Shown piece by piece: positions 11,535 to 21,717 of a stretch of DNA of 64,000 bases. Numbering within the stretch: position 1 is the first letter of the stretch; the number at the start of each line of letters is the position of its first letter. Under the pieces are notes generated by a model. It did not search any database, had not been told where the DNA came from, and saw nothing but the letters and a program-made list of their open reading frames with translations. Both the position numbers and the translations under genes were made by a program. Source of the stretch: Jatrophihabitans sp. GAS493 (lineage in GTDB: Bacteria > Actinomycetota > Actinomycetes > Mycobacteriales > Jatrophihabitantaceae); contig NZ_LT907982.1 in the NCBI RefSeq assembly GCF_900230215.1, forward strand, positions 3,272,001-3,336,000, read 5' to 3'.

Positions 11535-12361
11535 TCTCGCGCGGACACGAGCCGCTCGGGCTGCTGCAGCACGCAACGGCGCCGGGCTCGTCGTCATTCA
11601 CTGATTTCCTGAGTTCGGCGTCACCGCAGCTACTGCCGGGCCCCTCCAGCCGCGAAGCCGGCGAGCTGGCTCCGCACGGCACCACCATCGTCTCGGCCGT
11701 CTTCGACTCCGGCGTGGTGATGGCCGGTGACCGTCGCGCCACCGCGGGAAATCTCATCGCTCAGCGCGACATCGAAAAGGTCTTCGCGACCGACGACTAT
11801 TCGGTCGTCGGCATCGCCGGAACAGCCGGCCTGGCGATCGAGATCGTCCGCCTTTATCAGGTCGAACTCGAGCACTACGAGAAGATCGAGGGCACCCAGC
11901 TCACCCTCGACGGCAAGGCCAACCGGCTCGCCACCATGATTCGCGGGAACCTGGCCCAGGCCATGCAGGGGCTGGCCGTGGTTCCGCTCTTCGCCGGCTT
12001 CGACCTCGACGCCCCCGACCAGCGGACGGCCGGGCGCATCTACAGCTTCGACGTCGCCGGTGGCCGCTATCCGGAGCTGTACTACGAATCCATCGGCTCC
12101 GGGTCGCTCTTCGCCCGTGGCTCGTTGAAGAAGCTCTGGCGTCCCGCGATGAGTCGGGAGCAGATCATCCGGGTGGTGGTGGAGGCGCTCTACGACGCCG
12201 CCGACGACGACTCGGCCACCGGTGGTCCTGACCTCGGCCGGCGAATCTTCCCGGTCGTTCGCATCGTCACCGCCGCCGGCGCGGTGCGGGTCGGAGATGA
12301 CGAGCTGACCACGGTCGTCGAGGCGATCATCAGCGACCGTTCCAGCAACCCGGGCTCCTAG
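11531..12361 (+). CDS. prcB: 20S proteasome beta subunit
   Basis: The catalytic subunit of the 20S core. A 50-residue propeptide (ending LAPHG) precedes the mature N-terminus [19 protein letters not shown], so the active-site nucleophile is Thr51. The mature core keeps the expected Asp/Lys region ([20 protein letters not shown]) and the GSGSLFARG loop. The start is GTG 11531, overlapping the Pup stop, which suggests translational coupling. The 276-residue length is normal for actinobacterial PrcB. The order pup-prcB-prcA is classical. Confidence 0.96.
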   Translation: MISRGHEPLGLLQHATAPGSSSFTDFLSSASPQLLPGPSSREAGELAPHGTTIVSAVFDSGVVMAGDRRATAGNLIAQRDIEKVFATDDYSVVGIAGTAGLAIEIVRLYQVELEHYEKIEGTQLTLDGKANRLATMIRGNLAQAMQGLAVVPLFAGFDLDAPDQRTAGRIYSFDVAGGRYPELYYESIGSGSLFARGSLKKLWRPAMSREQIIRVVVEALYDAADDDSATGGPDLGRRIFPVVRIVTAAGAVRVGDDELTTVVEAIISDRSSNPGS

Positions 12362-12441
12362 CGGGCTCCTCAGCCAGCGAGCCAGCCGGCCAGCGAGCGC
12401 GACCGAATCTGTTGACCTCTGAAAGAAAGTAGCCAGCACCT

Positions 12442-13275
12442 ATGTCGATGCCGATGTATGCATCCGCAGAACAGATCATGCGTGATCGCTCCGAATTCGC
12501 GCGCAAGGGTATTGCGCGTGGCCGGAGCGTCGTCGTACTGACCTACGCGGACGGCGTCCTCTTCGTGGCTGAGAACGCAAGCTCGGCGCTGCACAAGGTC
12601 AGTGAGATCTATGACCGGATCGGCTTCGCGGCGGTCGGCAAGTACAACGAGTTCGAGAATCTGCGAGTCGCCGGGATCCGGCTCGCCGACCTGCGTGGCT
12701 ACAGCTACGACCGGCGGGACGTGACAGCGCGGGCCCTGGCCAATGCCTACGCGCAGACGCTTGGCACGATCTTCACCGAGCAGCAGAAGCCCTACGAGGT
12801 CGAGATCTGTGTAGCCGAGGTCGGCGAGAGCTCGGCCGACGATCAGCTCTACCGCCTCAGCTACGACGGCACCATCGTCGACGAGCCGGAGTTCCTGGTA
12901 ATGGGTGGACAGGCCGAGGCCCTCACGGTCACGCTGCGCAGTTCCTACAAGCCCGGGCTGCCCCTCACCGAGGCACTGGCCGACGCGGTCACCGTACTCG
13001 GCTCGGTCGGTGGCACCGGTGGCCCCCGGGAGCTGCAGGCCGGCCAGTTGGAGGTCGCGGTCCTGGATCGCAATCGGGCGGTACGCAAGTTCCGTCGCAT
13101 CTCCGGCGCGGCCCTGTCGCAGATGCTTCCGCCCGCCCCCGTCGCTTCGACCGAACCTTCGACGTCTGCGTCGGCCGATGCCGACGGCGCGGCTGGGAAG
13201 CCCCCGGTAGAGGTGGCGGAACTGCCAGCTGACCCGCCCCCGGCCGACGCACCCGACGCCGCCGGTGAGAGCTGA
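12442..13275 (+). CDS. prcA: 20S proteasome alpha subunit
   Basis: A 277-residue structural subunit forming the outer rings that gate entry and bind the ARC C-terminus. The N-terminal gate segment is [20 protein letters not shown], followed by the alpha-type core [20 protein letters not shown] and GRAVGKY-like [11 protein letters not shown]. The last 45 residues are a low-complexity Pro/Ala/Asp tail ([15 protein letters not shown]), which varies between species. It follows prcB after 80 bases, with GAAAGAAAG ahead of the ATG. Confidence 0.95.
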   Translation: MSMPMYASAEQIMRDRSEFARKGIARGRSVVVLTYADGVLFVAENASSALHKVSEIYDRIGFAAVGKYNEFENLRVAGIRLADLRGYSYDRRDVTARALANAYAQTLGTIFTEQQKPYEVEICVAEVGESSADDQLYRLSYDGTIVDEPEFLVMGGQAEALTVTLRSSYKPGLPLTEALADAVTVLGSVGGTGGPRELQAGQLEVAVLDRNRAVRKFRRISGAALSQMLPPAPVASTEPSTSASADADGAAGKPPVEVAELPADPPPADAPDAAGES

Positions 13276-13330
13276 AACTCTCACCGCGATGCGGCGCGTA
13301 ATTCTCGGCGTGAGCGCATAGGCTAGAGAT

Positions 13331-14689
13331 GTGCAGAGACGGATCTTCGGAATTGAGAACGAGTACGGAGTCACGTGCACATTTCATGGGCAGCGGCGGC
13401 TCTCGCCGGATGAGGTAGCCCGCTATCTGTTCCGACGCGTGGTCTCCTGGGGCCGTTCGTCCAACGTGTTCCTGCGCAACGGCGCCCGGCTCTACCTGGA
13501 CGTGGGCAGCCACCCGGAGTACGCCACCCCCGAATGTGACTCCATCACCTCGCTGGTCGCCCATGACAAGGCGGGCGAACGGATCCTCGAGGGTCTGGTG
13601 CTGGACGCTGAGCGTCGGCTGCACGACGAGGGCATCGCCGGTGATATCTACCTGTTCAAGAACAACACGGATTCGGCCGGGAACTCCTACGGCTGCCACG
13701 AGAACTTCCTGGTCGGGCGGCACGGCGAATTCAGCCGCCTGGCCGACGTCCTCATTCCGTTCCTGGTCACGCGGCAGCTGATCTGCGGTGCCGGCAAGGT
13801 GCTGCAGACTCCTCGAGGCGCGGTCTACTGCCTGAGCCAGCGGGCCGAGCACATCTGGGAGGGTGTCTCCTCGGCCACCACCCGATCTCGTCCGATCATC
13901 AACACCCGCGACGAGCCGCACGCCGACGCCGAGCGCTACCGCCGGCTGCATGTGATCGTCGGGGACTCGAACATGAATGAAGCGACGACCATGCTGAAGG
14001 TCGGGTCGGCCGATCTGGTGCTGCGCATGATCGAAGAGGGCGTCACCTTCCGTGACCTGAGCCTGGAGAACCCGATCCGGGCGATCCGGGAGATCTCGCA
14101 CGACCTCACCGGCACCCGAACGGTCCGTCTCACCTCGGGCCGCGATGCGTCGGCCCTGCAGATCCAGCGTGAGTACTACGGCCGAGCCGTCGATTTCGTC
14201 GCCCGCACCGGGTGTGACGATGTCTCCAAACAGGTCCTCGAGCTCTGGGGCCGTACCCTCGATGCGATCGAGGGAAACAACCTGGGCCTGATCGAGCGTG
14301 AGATCGACTGGGCGACCAAACTGATGCTGATCCAGCGGTATCAGAACAAGCATGATCTGCCGCTCTCCTCGCCCCGGATCGCGCAGCTCGATTTGGCCTA
14401 CCATGACATCAACCGCAACCGCGGTCTGTACTACTTGCTGCAGCGTAAGAACGCGGTGGAGCGGATCGTCACCGATCTGGAGATCTTCCGCGGCAAGTCG
14501 GTGCCGCCGCAGACCACCCGGGCTAAGCTGCGCGGCGATTTCATTCATCGCGCGCAAGACAAGCGCCGCGACTTCACCGTCGACTGGGTGCATCTGAAGC
14601 TGAACGATCAGGCTCAGCGCACAGTGCTGTGCAAAGACCCGTTCCGCAGTGTCGACGAACGCGTGGAGAAGCTCATAGCCAGCATGTGA
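13331..14689 (+). CDS. pafA: Pup--protein ligase PafA
   Basis: PafA phosphorylates the C-terminal glutamate of Pup with ATP and forms the isopeptide bond to a substrate lysine. The 452-residue protein starts [19 protein letters not shown] with the catalytic glutamate of the ligase fold. It has [20 protein letters not shown], the tyrosine/asparagine-rich [17 protein letters not shown] and the [19 protein letters not shown] nucleotide region shared with Dop, but lacks the Dop loop. The start is GTG 13331. It follows prcA by 55 bases and is followed by pafB. Confidence 0.97.
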   Translation: MQRRIFGIENEYGVTCTFHGQRRLSPDEVARYLFRRVVSWGRSSNVFLRNGARLYLDVGSHPEYATPECDSITSLVAHDKAGERILEGLVLDAERRLHDEGIAGDIYLFKNNTDSAGNSYGCHENFLVGRHGEFSRLADVLIPFLVTRQLICGAGKVLQTPRGAVYCLSQRAEHIWEGVSSATTRSRPIINTRDEPHADAERYRRLHVIVGDSNMNEATTMLKVGSADLVLRMIEEGVTFRDLSLENPIRAIREISHDLTGTRTVRLTSGRDASALQIQREYYGRAVDFVARTGCDDVSKQVLELWGRTLDAIEGNNLGLIEREIDWATKLMLIQRYQNKHDLPLSSPRIAQLDLAYHDINRNRGLYYLLQRKNAVERIVTDLEIFRGKSVPPQTTRAKLRGDFIHRAQDKRRDFTVDWVHLKLNDQAQRTVLCKDPFRSVDERVEKLIASM

Positions 14690-14758
14690 GCGGGCATGGC
14701 AGCGGGCGATCGCGTGCGATCAAACGAGCCGAGACGACTGAGGAATGGAGTGAGTAGC

Positions 14759-15793
14759 GTGCCCAGCAAGCGCGCCGCACCCCGACGATCGCGCACAGGC
14801 ATTAGTTTTGAGGACATGGCAGCGAGACGAGCAGAGCGACTGGTAAACCTCGTCATCTGCCTTCTCTCCACCCGTCAGTTCCTCACCGCCGAACACATCC
14901 GCAACGCCGTCCCCGGCTACGAATCCGGAGAGTCCGGAACCAAGGCCGACGAGGCGTTCAAGCGCATGTTCGAGCGCGACAAGGCGGAGTTGCGTGACCT
15001 CGGCGTGCCGTTGGAGACCGGTCGAAACAGCATCTTCGACTCCGACGACGGCTACCGGATCACCCGTCGTGAGTACGAGCTCCCGGCCATCGAATTCGAT
15101 CCCTCGGAGGCGGCTGCCGTTGGCCTGGCCGCGCGACTGTGGCAGTCGGCGACGCTGGGCGCACCGGCCCGCACCGCCCTGATCAAGCTGCGGGCCGGCG
15201 GAGCAGACGTGGACGCGAACGCGCCGGCTGGGGCGTCGCCGCATATCGACTCGAGCGACCCGTCGCTGCCGGCTCTCATCGACGCGGCGCGGCTGGCTCG
15301 AGTCGTCACCTTTGACTATCTCAAGGTGGGGGAGGTGGAGCCGCAGACGCGCACCGTCCAGCCCTGGGGGGTGCTCTCCTGGCGCGGTCGCTGGTATGTG
15401 GTCGGGCACGACCAGGATCGCGACGAGGCCCGCAGCTTCCGCCTCTCCCGGGTGATCGGCAGCGTCCGCGCGGTCGGCGAGGCCGGCGCCTTCACCCGGC
15501 CGGGCGGGATCGACCTGCTCGACTATGTAAGCGGGCGGCCGGCCGAGCAGCAGCACATCGCCCACGTGGTGGTCGCGAAGACCGGTGCCGGGGCACTGCG
15601 CAGGATGGCCGGCAACTACACCGACGAGGTGCTGACCATCGAGTACAACGACGAGCAGCGGATGGCCCGACTCATCGCCGGGTCCGGCCTCAACGCGCGG
15701 GTGCTCGACCCGCCGGAACTCGTGAGTGCGGTGCGGCGCCGGTTACAGGCCGCCGCTGGCGAGACCGCCGCAACCGTGGGCGTCTCCACATGA
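14759..15793 (+). CDS. pafB: WYL-domain transcriptional regulator PafB
   Basis: A 344-residue DNA-binding protein that, with PafC, activates the mycobacterial DNA-damage (RecA-independent) response. It has an N-terminal winged HTH (RLVNLVICLLSTRQFLTAEHI) and a WYL domain centred on PWGVLSWRGRWYVVGHDQDR. GTG 14759 is preferred over the track-long frame at 14696 because GGAGTGA lies 8 bases upstream; ATG 14816 is a shorter alternative that loses a basic leader. Its end overlaps pafC by 4 bases. Despite the name and location there is no evidence of a direct role in pupylation. Confidence 0.92.
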   Translation: MPSKRAAPRRSRTGISFEDMAARRAERLVNLVICLLSTRQFLTAEHIRNAVPGYESGESGTKADEAFKRMFERDKAELRDLGVPLETGRNSIFDSDDGYRITRREYELPAIEFDPSEAAAVGLAARLWQSATLGAPARTALIKLRAGGADVDANAPAGASPHIDSSDPSLPALIDAARLARVVTFDYLKVGEVEPQTRTVQPWGVLSWRGRWYVVGHDQDRDEARSFRLSRVIGSVRAVGEAGAFTRPGGIDLLDYVSGRPAEQQHIAHVVVAKTGAGALRRMAGNYTDEVLTIEYNDEQRMARLIAGSGLNARVLDPPELVSAVRRRLQAAAGETAATVGVST

Positions 15794-16737
15794 GCGGCGA
15801 ACGGGACCGGCTCCCTCGCCTCCTTGCGCTCGTGCCGTTCCTTCAGGCTCGTCCCGGGGTGTCGGTGGCCGACGCAGCGGCGGATTTCGGCGTGACGCCT
15901 GAGCAGCTTCGCCGGGATCTTCAGCTGCTCTGGATGTGTGGGCTCCCCGGACACGGCCCGGGTGATCTCATCGACCTCTCCTTCGAAGGGGAGAGCATCT
16001 CGGTCATCTTCGATGCGGGTATCTCCCGCCCGCAGCGACTGACCGGCGAAGAGGCGCTCGCCCTAGTCGTGGCGCTTCGTACCCTCGCCGAGACTCCGGG
16101 ACTCACCGACCGGGACGCGGTGGAGCGGGCACTGGTGAAGATAGAGGCGGCAGCCGGCGGCGAGATCGAAGCGGTCGACACGGTAAGCGTCGCGCTGGAC
16201 CACGTGACGAGCACGCTGGCGATCCTGCAGCGCGCACTCGACACCGGCCAGGCCCTGCAATTGCGGTACTACACGGCTACCCGCGACGAGACCACTGAGC
16301 GAATCGTCGACCCGATGCGCATCTTCGAACTGGATGGTCGAAGCTACCTCGAGGCCTGGTGCCGCCGGGCCGAGGGGATGCGCGCATTCCGGCTGGACCG
16401 GGTCGAGTCGGCGCTGGTGCTGGACGAGGCGTCCCGCCCGCCGGCCGGAGCGCAGCTACGTGATTTGAGTGAGGGGCTCTATTCCCCGGCGCCGGAACAC
16501 CTGCTAGCCCTGCTGCGGGTGAGCCCGTCCTTCGGCTGGGTCGCTGATTACTACCCGACCGCCTCCGTGGAGGAGCAGAGCGACGGGTGGCGATTGATCA
16601 GTCTGCATGTCGCCGACCCCTCCTGGGTACGGGCGCTGGCGCTTGGATCGGGCGGCGACGTCGAGGTGCTCTCACCGGTCTGGCTCGCCGAATCGATCCG
16701 TTCCGAAGCCGCGTCCGCGCTGGCCGGCTATGCCTGA
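15790..16737 (+). CDS. pafC: WYL-domain transcriptional regulator PafC
   Basis: A 315-residue partner of PafB. The HTH lies at residues 5-45 (LLALVPFLQARPGVSVADAA and DFGVTPEQLRRDLQLLW), and the WYL region includes VDPMRIFELDGRSYLEAWC with AFRLDRVESALVL. ATGA overlap with pafB means the two are co-translated. In mycobacteria the PafB-PafC pair acts as one heterodimeric regulator, and the same is expected here. Confidence 0.92.
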   Translation: MSGERDRLPRLLALVPFLQARPGVSVADAAADFGVTPEQLRRDLQLLWMCGLPGHGPGDLIDLSFEGESISVIFDAGISRPQRLTGEEALALVVALRTLAETPGLTDRDAVERALVKIEAAAGGEIEAVDTVSVALDHVTSTLAILQRALDTGQALQLRYYTATRDETTERIVDPMRIFELDGRSYLEAWCRRAEGMRAFRLDRVESALVLDEASRPPAGAQLRDLSEGLYSPAPEHLLALLRVSPSFGWVADYYPTASVEEQSDGWRLISLHVADPSWVRALALGSGGDVEVLSPVWLAESIRSEAASALAGYA

Positions 16738-16742
16738 GTAAA

Positions 16743-17036
16743 GTGCTTCCCGTGGCGTGGATCGTAGTGTTGAGCTGGCTGGGGGTCATACTCTTCGCCG
16801 TCGTGGTGCTCGGTTTCTGTGGGTACGAGGTGCACTGGAAGCTCTCGCGGCTCAACAGCGACGTTGAGCGCTTGGCCGTACTGGGTCGGCAACTCAACAA
16901 GCTGCAGAATGACTTCGCCACCACTGCCGATCGCGCCGCCGAGATTCAAGCCACCGCTCACGGCACGGGCGCACAGAGCACCATCGTTCACAGCACAGTC
17001 GCACACAGCACCGCAGTGACGCCCACCGCCGGATGA
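16743..17036 (+). CDS. Small membrane protein with coiled coil in the tatA position
   Basis: A 97-residue protein, family not recognised. One N-terminal membrane span (VLSWLGVILFAVVVLGFCGY) is followed by a charged coiled-coil-like stretch (LSRLNSDVERLAVLGRQLNK) and a Thr/His/Ala-rich tail with three near-copies of HSTVAHST. The start is GTG 16743 or 16752; no strong ribosome-binding site is seen. It overlaps tatC by ATGA. This slot between pafC and tatC is often taken by tatA in actinomycetes, but the TatA hallmark FG-x-KLP and its amphipathic helix are absent. It may be a lineage-specific envelope protein. Confidence 0.65.
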   Translation: MLPVAWIVVLSWLGVILFAVVVLGFCGYEVHWKLSRLNSDVERLAVLGRQLNKLQNDFATTADRAAEIQATAHGTGAQSTIVHSTVAHSTAVTPTAG

Positions 17037-17926
17037 AGTTTCCCAAGCTGCGCCGTCGGGCGCCCAACCCCGACGCGCGAATGTCGGTACTCGATCACCT
17101 GCGTGAGCTGCGCCGCCGCGTCATTATCGTGCTCATCATCGTTTCGATCGGCGCGGTCTTTGGCTGGATCTTCTACGGGCCGATCCTCGACTTCCTCAAA
17201 GAGCCGTACTGCAACGTCCCTGCCTCCAAGCGTCTGAACGTCAACGGCACCAACGACTGTGCCCTGCTGTTCCACGGTGTGTTGGACGGCTTCACCTCCC
17301 GGCTGAAGGTCTCGGTCATCGCCGGAGCGATACTCACCGCGCCACTCTGGCTCTATCAGGTCTGGGCCTTCGTCACCCCGGGCCTGCGTCGCAGCGAGCG
17401 GCGCTACACGATCTACTTCATCATCGCCTCGACGCTGCTCTTCGCCCTCGGCGTGGTCCTGGCCTTCGCCGTGCTCTTCAAGGGCATCGACGTGCTGATC
17501 AGTTCGGCCGGCAACGGGGTCGTCGCTGCGCTCACCATCGACAGCTATCTCTCCTTCGTGACGCTGATGCTCATCGTTTTCGGGGCTGCCTTCGAGATAC
17601 CGCTGCTGGTGGTACTGGCCAACTTCGCGGGCGCCCTCCCGGCGAAGTTGCTGGTGAAGTCACAGCGAGCCGGCATTTTCCTGATCTTTCTCTTCGCCGC
17701 GGTGGCGACGCCGAGCACCGACCCGTTCACCATGTGCGCGATGGCGGTTCCGATGTGCGTGCTCTTCGAGGTAGCCGTCCTCGTCGCGGTGATTCACGAC
17801 CGTCGCAAGGCCAAACGCCTGGCCGCCGTGCAGCTTCCAGACGACCAGCCGTCGATGGTCGACCCGATTCCGACGCCATTGCAGGAGCTCGACCAGTCCG
17901 GCCAGAGCTGGTCTGACACCACCTGA
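17033..17926 (+). CDS. tatC: Sec-independent protein translocase subunit TatC
   Basis: The receptor for twin-arginine signal peptides. The 297-residue membrane protein has the TatC signature MSVLDHLRELRRRVIIVLI at the cytoplasmic N-terminus, PLWLYQVWAFVTPGLRRSER in the first loop and about six membrane helices, including the late FLIFLFAAVATPSTDPFTM. The C-terminal 45 residues are a polar tail (PSMVDPIPTPLQELDQ). It overlaps the preceding small membrane-protein gene by 4 bases. No tatA or tatB lies next to it, so partners must be encoded elsewhere. Confidence 0.95.
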   Translation: MKFPKLRRRAPNPDARMSVLDHLRELRRRVIIVLIIVSIGAVFGWIFYGPILDFLKEPYCNVPASKRLNVNGTNDCALLFHGVLDGFTSRLKVSVIAGAILTAPLWLYQVWAFVTPGLRRSERRYTIYFIIASTLLFALGVVLAFAVLFKGIDVLISSAGNGVVAALTIDSYLSFVTLMLIVFGAAFEIPLLVVLANFAGALPAKLLVKSQRAGIFLIFLFAAVATPSTDPFTMCAMAVPMCVLFEVAVLVAVIHDRRKAKRLAAVQLPDDQPSMVDPIPTPLQELDQSGQSWSDTT

Positions 17927-17960
17927 CCCTCCGCCCAGCCGGGAGAGCGGCTGTGGCCGA

Positions 17961-18779
17961 CTAGACCGGTGCGCTGCCGCTGACCGGTGCGCTGCCGCGG
18001 ACCGGTGCGCTGCCGCGGAGCAGCACGTCGGCCACCAATCGGGGACGGTCACTCATCGGTGCGTGGCCGCAGGACGGCATGCGGATGCACGTTGCGCTCG
18101 GGATCTGCCGCTGCGCCCACTTGAGTTGGCGGCTCGGCAGCACCGTGTCGCGGGTTCCCCAGGCGATCGTGACGGGAACGTTCTGCGGAATGCGGCCGGC
18201 AAATGGGGTCGATCCGGCCAGGATCTGCTTCAGCGCGGGCTGAGCCGCCCGGAAGGCCCGCAAGTCCTCCACCGCCGCCTCCGGCGTCACCTTGCCGGGG
18301 TGGGCGTTCAACCAGCTCAACAGCAGCATTCGCCCCCCAGTAGTCCGACACAGGGTCTCGACGCCCTTGGGGACGCGTGTCGACGAAGCGCTGATCAGCT
18401 TGAAGAGCGTCTCGGTATAGGCGAACTCACGGTCGGAGTGCCAGAAACCGGCGGGCGACAGAGCCGTCGCCGACCGGGCGTCTCCCAGAGCCGCGGCCTC
18501 CAGCGCTATCCGTCCGCCGAGCGAGTTGCCCGCGACGTGGGGCTGCTCCAACCCCAGGTCCTTGAGGAATTCCCTCATGTAGTCGGTCAGTGCGTCAGGG
18601 ACTGACCGTCCGGCCAGTTCCAGCGGCGGAGATTCACCGTGCCCGGGCAGATCAACCAGGATCACGTCGCGGTGCGGGGTGAGCAGATCGCGAACCGGAT
18701 ACCAAGCCTGTCGTCGATGGCCCACACCGTGGATCAGGATCAGTGTTTCGCCGCTGCCTGAGCGCTCGAAGGCCAACAT
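17961..18779 (-). CDS. Alpha/beta-fold hydrolase
   Basis: A 272-residue hydrolase with the oxyanion motif LILIHGVGHRRQAWYPV, DLPGHGESPP, the nucleophile elbow HVAGNSLGGRIALEAA (Ser in GNSLGG) and the terminal histidine in PSCGHAPMSDRPRLV. The substrate is unknown. ATG 18779 is chosen because it starts just before the first strand; a longer frame to 18896 overlaps helY. Oddly, the C-terminus is three copies of the hexapeptide GSAPV-R/S produced by an 18-bp tandem repeat, so the last 18 residues are probably a recent, non-essential extension. Confidence 0.85.
   Translation of the reverse strand: MLAFERSGSGETLILIHGVGHRRQAWYPVRDLLTPHRDVILVDLPGHGESPPLELAGRSVPDALTDYMREFLKDLGLEQPHVAGNSLGGRIALEAAALGDARSATALSPAGFWHSDREFAYTETLFKLISASSTRVPKGVETLCRTTGGRMLLLSWLNAHPGKVTPEAAVEDLRAFRAAQPALKQILAGSTPFAGRIPQNVPVTIAWGTRDTVLPSRQLKWAQRQIPSATCIRMPSCGHAPMSDRPRLVADVLLRGSAPVRGSAPVSGSAPV
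17964..18017. repeat. 18-bp tandem repeat, three copies
   Basis: Three adjacent copies of GACCGGTGCGCTGCCGCG (first copy ends in T) make up the last codons of the alpha/beta hydrolase gene on the minus strand. Confidence 0.9.
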
Positions 18780-18837
18780 CCCTCGGACTTTAGCGCAGCC
18801 TTCGGCGGTGAAATGCCGCGACGCATAGGCTGGAGGC

Positions 18838-21624
18838 ATGGTCGGTACCAGTGAGACGTCCCCGGCCGAGCGGTATGCCGCAGCCAAGCGGCGCAATCGG
18901 CACCCGCAACTCGGCGAGTTTCAGACCAGCTACCCATTCGAGCTCGACCTGTTCCAGCTCCAGGCCTGTGAGTCAGTCGAGGACGGGTACAGCGTCCTCG
19001 TCTGTGCCCCGACCGGTTCCGGCAAGACGGTGGTCGGCGAGTTCGCGGTCCACATGGCACTGGCCAGCGGGCAGAAGTGTTTCTACACGACGCCGATCAA
19101 GGCGCTCTCCAACCAGAAGTTCAACGACCTCGCGCAGCGTTACGGCGAGGCGAACGTTGGCCTACTCACCGGAGACAATGCCGTCAACGCCGATGCACCG
19201 ATCGTCGTCATGACCACCGAAGTGCTCCGCAACATGCTCTACGTCGGAAGCCCCGGTCTGGTCGGCCTCGGCTACGTCGTGATGGACGAGGTGCACTACC
19301 TCGGTGACCGCTACCGGGGCGCGGTCTGGGAGGAGGTGATCATCCACCTCTCGGCGTCGGTCCGGTTGGTCTCGCTGTCGGCGACCGTCTCCAACGCCGA
19401 GGAGTTCGGCGACTGGCTGGTCTCCGTCCGCGGAGAGACCAGGGTGATCGTCCACGAAATACGACCGGTGCCGCTCTGGCAGCACATGCTCGTCGGTAAC
19501 CGCCTCTTCGATCTCTTCACCGCCACTGAATCAGGTGACGGTGCCGCCGGCGATGCCTTGGGCGGCAGCACGCCGCAGACCACGAGTCTGAATCCCGATC
19601 TCCGCCGTTACGTCTCCGACCGGGTCCGGGAACTCGACGCCAGTCCACGCAGAGGCGAACGGCGAGCTCCGAGGGGCTGGCGGCCTCCCTATCGCCCCGA
19701 TGTGATCGCACGCCTGGATCGGGAGGGTCTGCTGCCGCTCATCACTTTCATCTTCAGCCGGGTCGGCTGCGACGCCGCGGTGAAGCAGTGTGTGGATGCC
19801 GGGCTCTGGCTCACCACACCGGAGGAGCGCGAAGAGATCAGTCTGGTCGCCGAGCGGCGGATCAGCTCGATCCCGGCCGAGGACCTCGAGATTCTCGGGT
19901 ACTGGGACTGGTTGGACGGGCTGCGTCGCGGTGTGGCCGCGCACCACGCCGGATTGATCCCAGCCTTCAAGGAGACGGTGGAGGAGCTCTTCACTGCCGG
20001 GCTGGTGCGTGCGGTCTTCGCGACCGAGACGCTGGCCCTCGGCATCAACATGCCGGCCCGCAGCGTGGTGCTGGAGCGCCTGACCAAGTTCAACGGCGAG
20101 TCGCACGCGGACGTGACCCCGGGGGAGTACACCCAGCTAACCGGGCGCGCCGGTCGTCGGGGTATCGACGTCGAGGGCCATGCCGTGGTGTTGTGGGGGC
20201 CGGAGGTCGACCCGATGCGAGTCGCCGGACTGGCCAGCACTCGTACCTTCCCGCTGCGCTCGTCGTTCCGTCCGTCGTACAACATGGCGGTGAATCTGGT
20301 CGGTCAGATGGGGCGGCCAGCGGCCCGAGAGTTGTTGGAGTCCTCCTTCGCTCAGTTTCAGGCCGATAGCTCAGTGGCTGGCCTGGCCAGTCAGATTCGC
20401 CGGAACCAGGGCAGCATCGACGGTTACCGTCAGAAGATGCAGTGCCATCTGGGCGACTTCGCCGAGTACGCAGCGCTGCGGGCCGAGCTGACCGAGCGGG
20501 AGAAGTCGCTCTCCCGGGAGGGGGCGCGCACTCGGCGGGCAACGGTGGTGGCGGCGTTGGAGAAGCTGCGCACCGGCGATGTGATCCGGGTGCCGTCCGG
20601 GCGCCGGGCGGGCCTCGCCGTCGTGATCGATGCGGGTCTGCATCCGCGGGAGGATCCGCGGCCCCTCGTGCTGACGCTCGCCCGCTGGGGCGGCCGGTTG
20701 GCGCTCTCGGACTTCCCGACCGCACCCGAGGTGCTGGCGACCGTTCGGGTGCCGCGCAACTTCAACTATCGCTCGCCGCAGGATCGGCGGGATCTCAGTT
20801 CGACGCTGCGGACACTGGACCTTCCCGAACGCGGCGGCCGCCGGGAGAAGCGACGGGATATCGGTAGCGAAGACGCGCACATCGTTTCGCTGCGCGAAGC
20901 TCTCCGTCATCATCCGTGCCACGGCTGCAGCGACCGGGAGGAGCACGCCCGGTGGGCGGAGCGGGCAACTCGCCTGGAGCGTGAGAACACCGGCCTCACC
21001 AAGCGGATCGAGGGACGGACGAATTCGCTGGGCCGCACCTTCGACCTCATCTGCCGGTTGCTGAACGATCGGGGGTATCTCGACGGCGACGACGCCACGG
21101 CCGAGGGACGTCGACTCTCCCGGATCTGGTCGGAGTCGGATCTGGTGATCGCCGAGTGCCTGAAACTCGGGGTTTGGAACGGCCTCGACGCCGGCGAACT
21201 CGCCGGCGCCGTCTCCACGCTGGTCTATGAATCGCGCCGCGACGAACAATCCAGCGATCGGCTGCCGACGGCTGCGTTGGCGGCGGCCGTCTCGCATACC
21301 AGTGAGGTTTGGAGTGCGTTGGCCGATGCCGAATCCAGCATCGGTTTGAATCGCAGCCGTGAACCCGAGCTCGGGTTCGTCTGGGCCAGCTATCGGTGGG
21401 TCAAGCATGAGTCCCTCGACCGGGTGCTGCGGGCCGCGGCGCAAGCCGGTGTGCAGATGTCGGCCGGTGACTTCGTGCGCTGGTGCAAGCAGTTGCTCGA
21501 TCTGCTCGAGCAGATCGCCTCGGCACCAGCCGTACGGCCGGAGCACCAGCGGGTGGCCGAGCAGGCCCGGACGGCCGCCCGTGCCATACGCCGCGGTGTC
21601 GTCGCCCAGGGAATGGGCTCCTGA
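18838..21624 (+). CDS. helY: Ski2/Mtr4-like DEAD/DEVH-box RNA helicase HelY
   Basis: A 928-residue superfamily 2 helicase. Motif I is APTGSGKTVVGEF, motif II is VMDEVHYLGDR (DEVH), motif III is LVSLSATVSN, and motif VI is QLTGRAGRRGIDVEGHAV. Beyond the RecA-like core it has the long Ski2-type C-terminal region with a CHGCSDREEHARW cysteine group. The family acts in RNA processing or decay in eukaryotes; the actinobacterial role is less clear. The start ATG 18838 is 58 bases from the divergent hydrolase gene. The position after tatC matches the mycobacterial order. Confidence 0.93.
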   Translation: MVGTSETSPAERYAAAKRRNRHPQLGEFQTSYPFELDLFQLQACESVEDGYSVLVCAPTGSGKTVVGEFAVHMALASGQKCFYTTPIKALSNQKFNDLAQRYGEANVGLLTGDNAVNADAPIVVMTTEVLRNMLYVGSPGLVGLGYVVMDEVHYLGDRYRGAVWEEVIIHLSASVRLVSLSATVSNAEEFGDWLVSVRGETRVIVHEIRPVPLWQHMLVGNRLFDLFTATESGDGAAGDALGGSTPQTTSLNPDLRRYVSDRVRELDASPRRGERRAPRGWRPPYRPDVIARLDREGLLPLITFIFSRVGCDAAVKQCVDAGLWLTTPEEREEISLVAERRISSIPAEDLEILGYWDWLDGLRRGVAAHHAGLIPAFKETVEELFTAGLVRAVFATETLALGINMPARSVVLERLTKFNGESHADVTPGEYTQLTGRAGRRGIDVEGHAVVLWGPEVDPMRVAGLASTRTFPLRSSFRPSYNMAVNLVGQMGRPAARELLESSFAQFQADSSVAGLASQIRRNQGSIDGYRQKMQCHLGDFAEYAALRAELTEREKSLSREGARTRRATVVAALEKLRTGDVIRVPSGRRAGLAVVIDAGLHPREDPRPLVLTLARWGGRLALSDFPTAPEVLATVRVPRNFNYRSPQDRRDLSSTLRTLDLPERGGRREKRRDIGSEDAHIVSLREALRHHPCHGCSDREEHARWAERATRLERENTGLTKRIEGRTNSLGRTFDLICRLLNDRGYLDGDDATAEGRRLSRIWSESDLVIAECLKLGVWNGLDAGELAGAVSTLVYESRRDEQSSDRLPTAALAAAVSHTSEVWSALADAESSIGLNRSREPELGFVWASYRWVKHESLDRVLRAAAQAGVQMSAGDFVRWCKQLLDLLEQIASAPAVRPEHQRVAEQARTAARAIRRGVVAQGMGS

Positions 21625-21717
21625 GGGCGGCTCGACGTCGATCCGAGGTATCGACGGCCACGCGGTAACGTGAACGCGAGCCCGAGGACGGGTCGCGCGA
21701 AAGGTGAAAGGCACGTC

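Noticed and set aside
12989-14593. 534-codon minus-strand frame across prcA and pafA
   Set aside because: Shadow of confirmed genes, with improbable His/Arg/Asp-rich composition.
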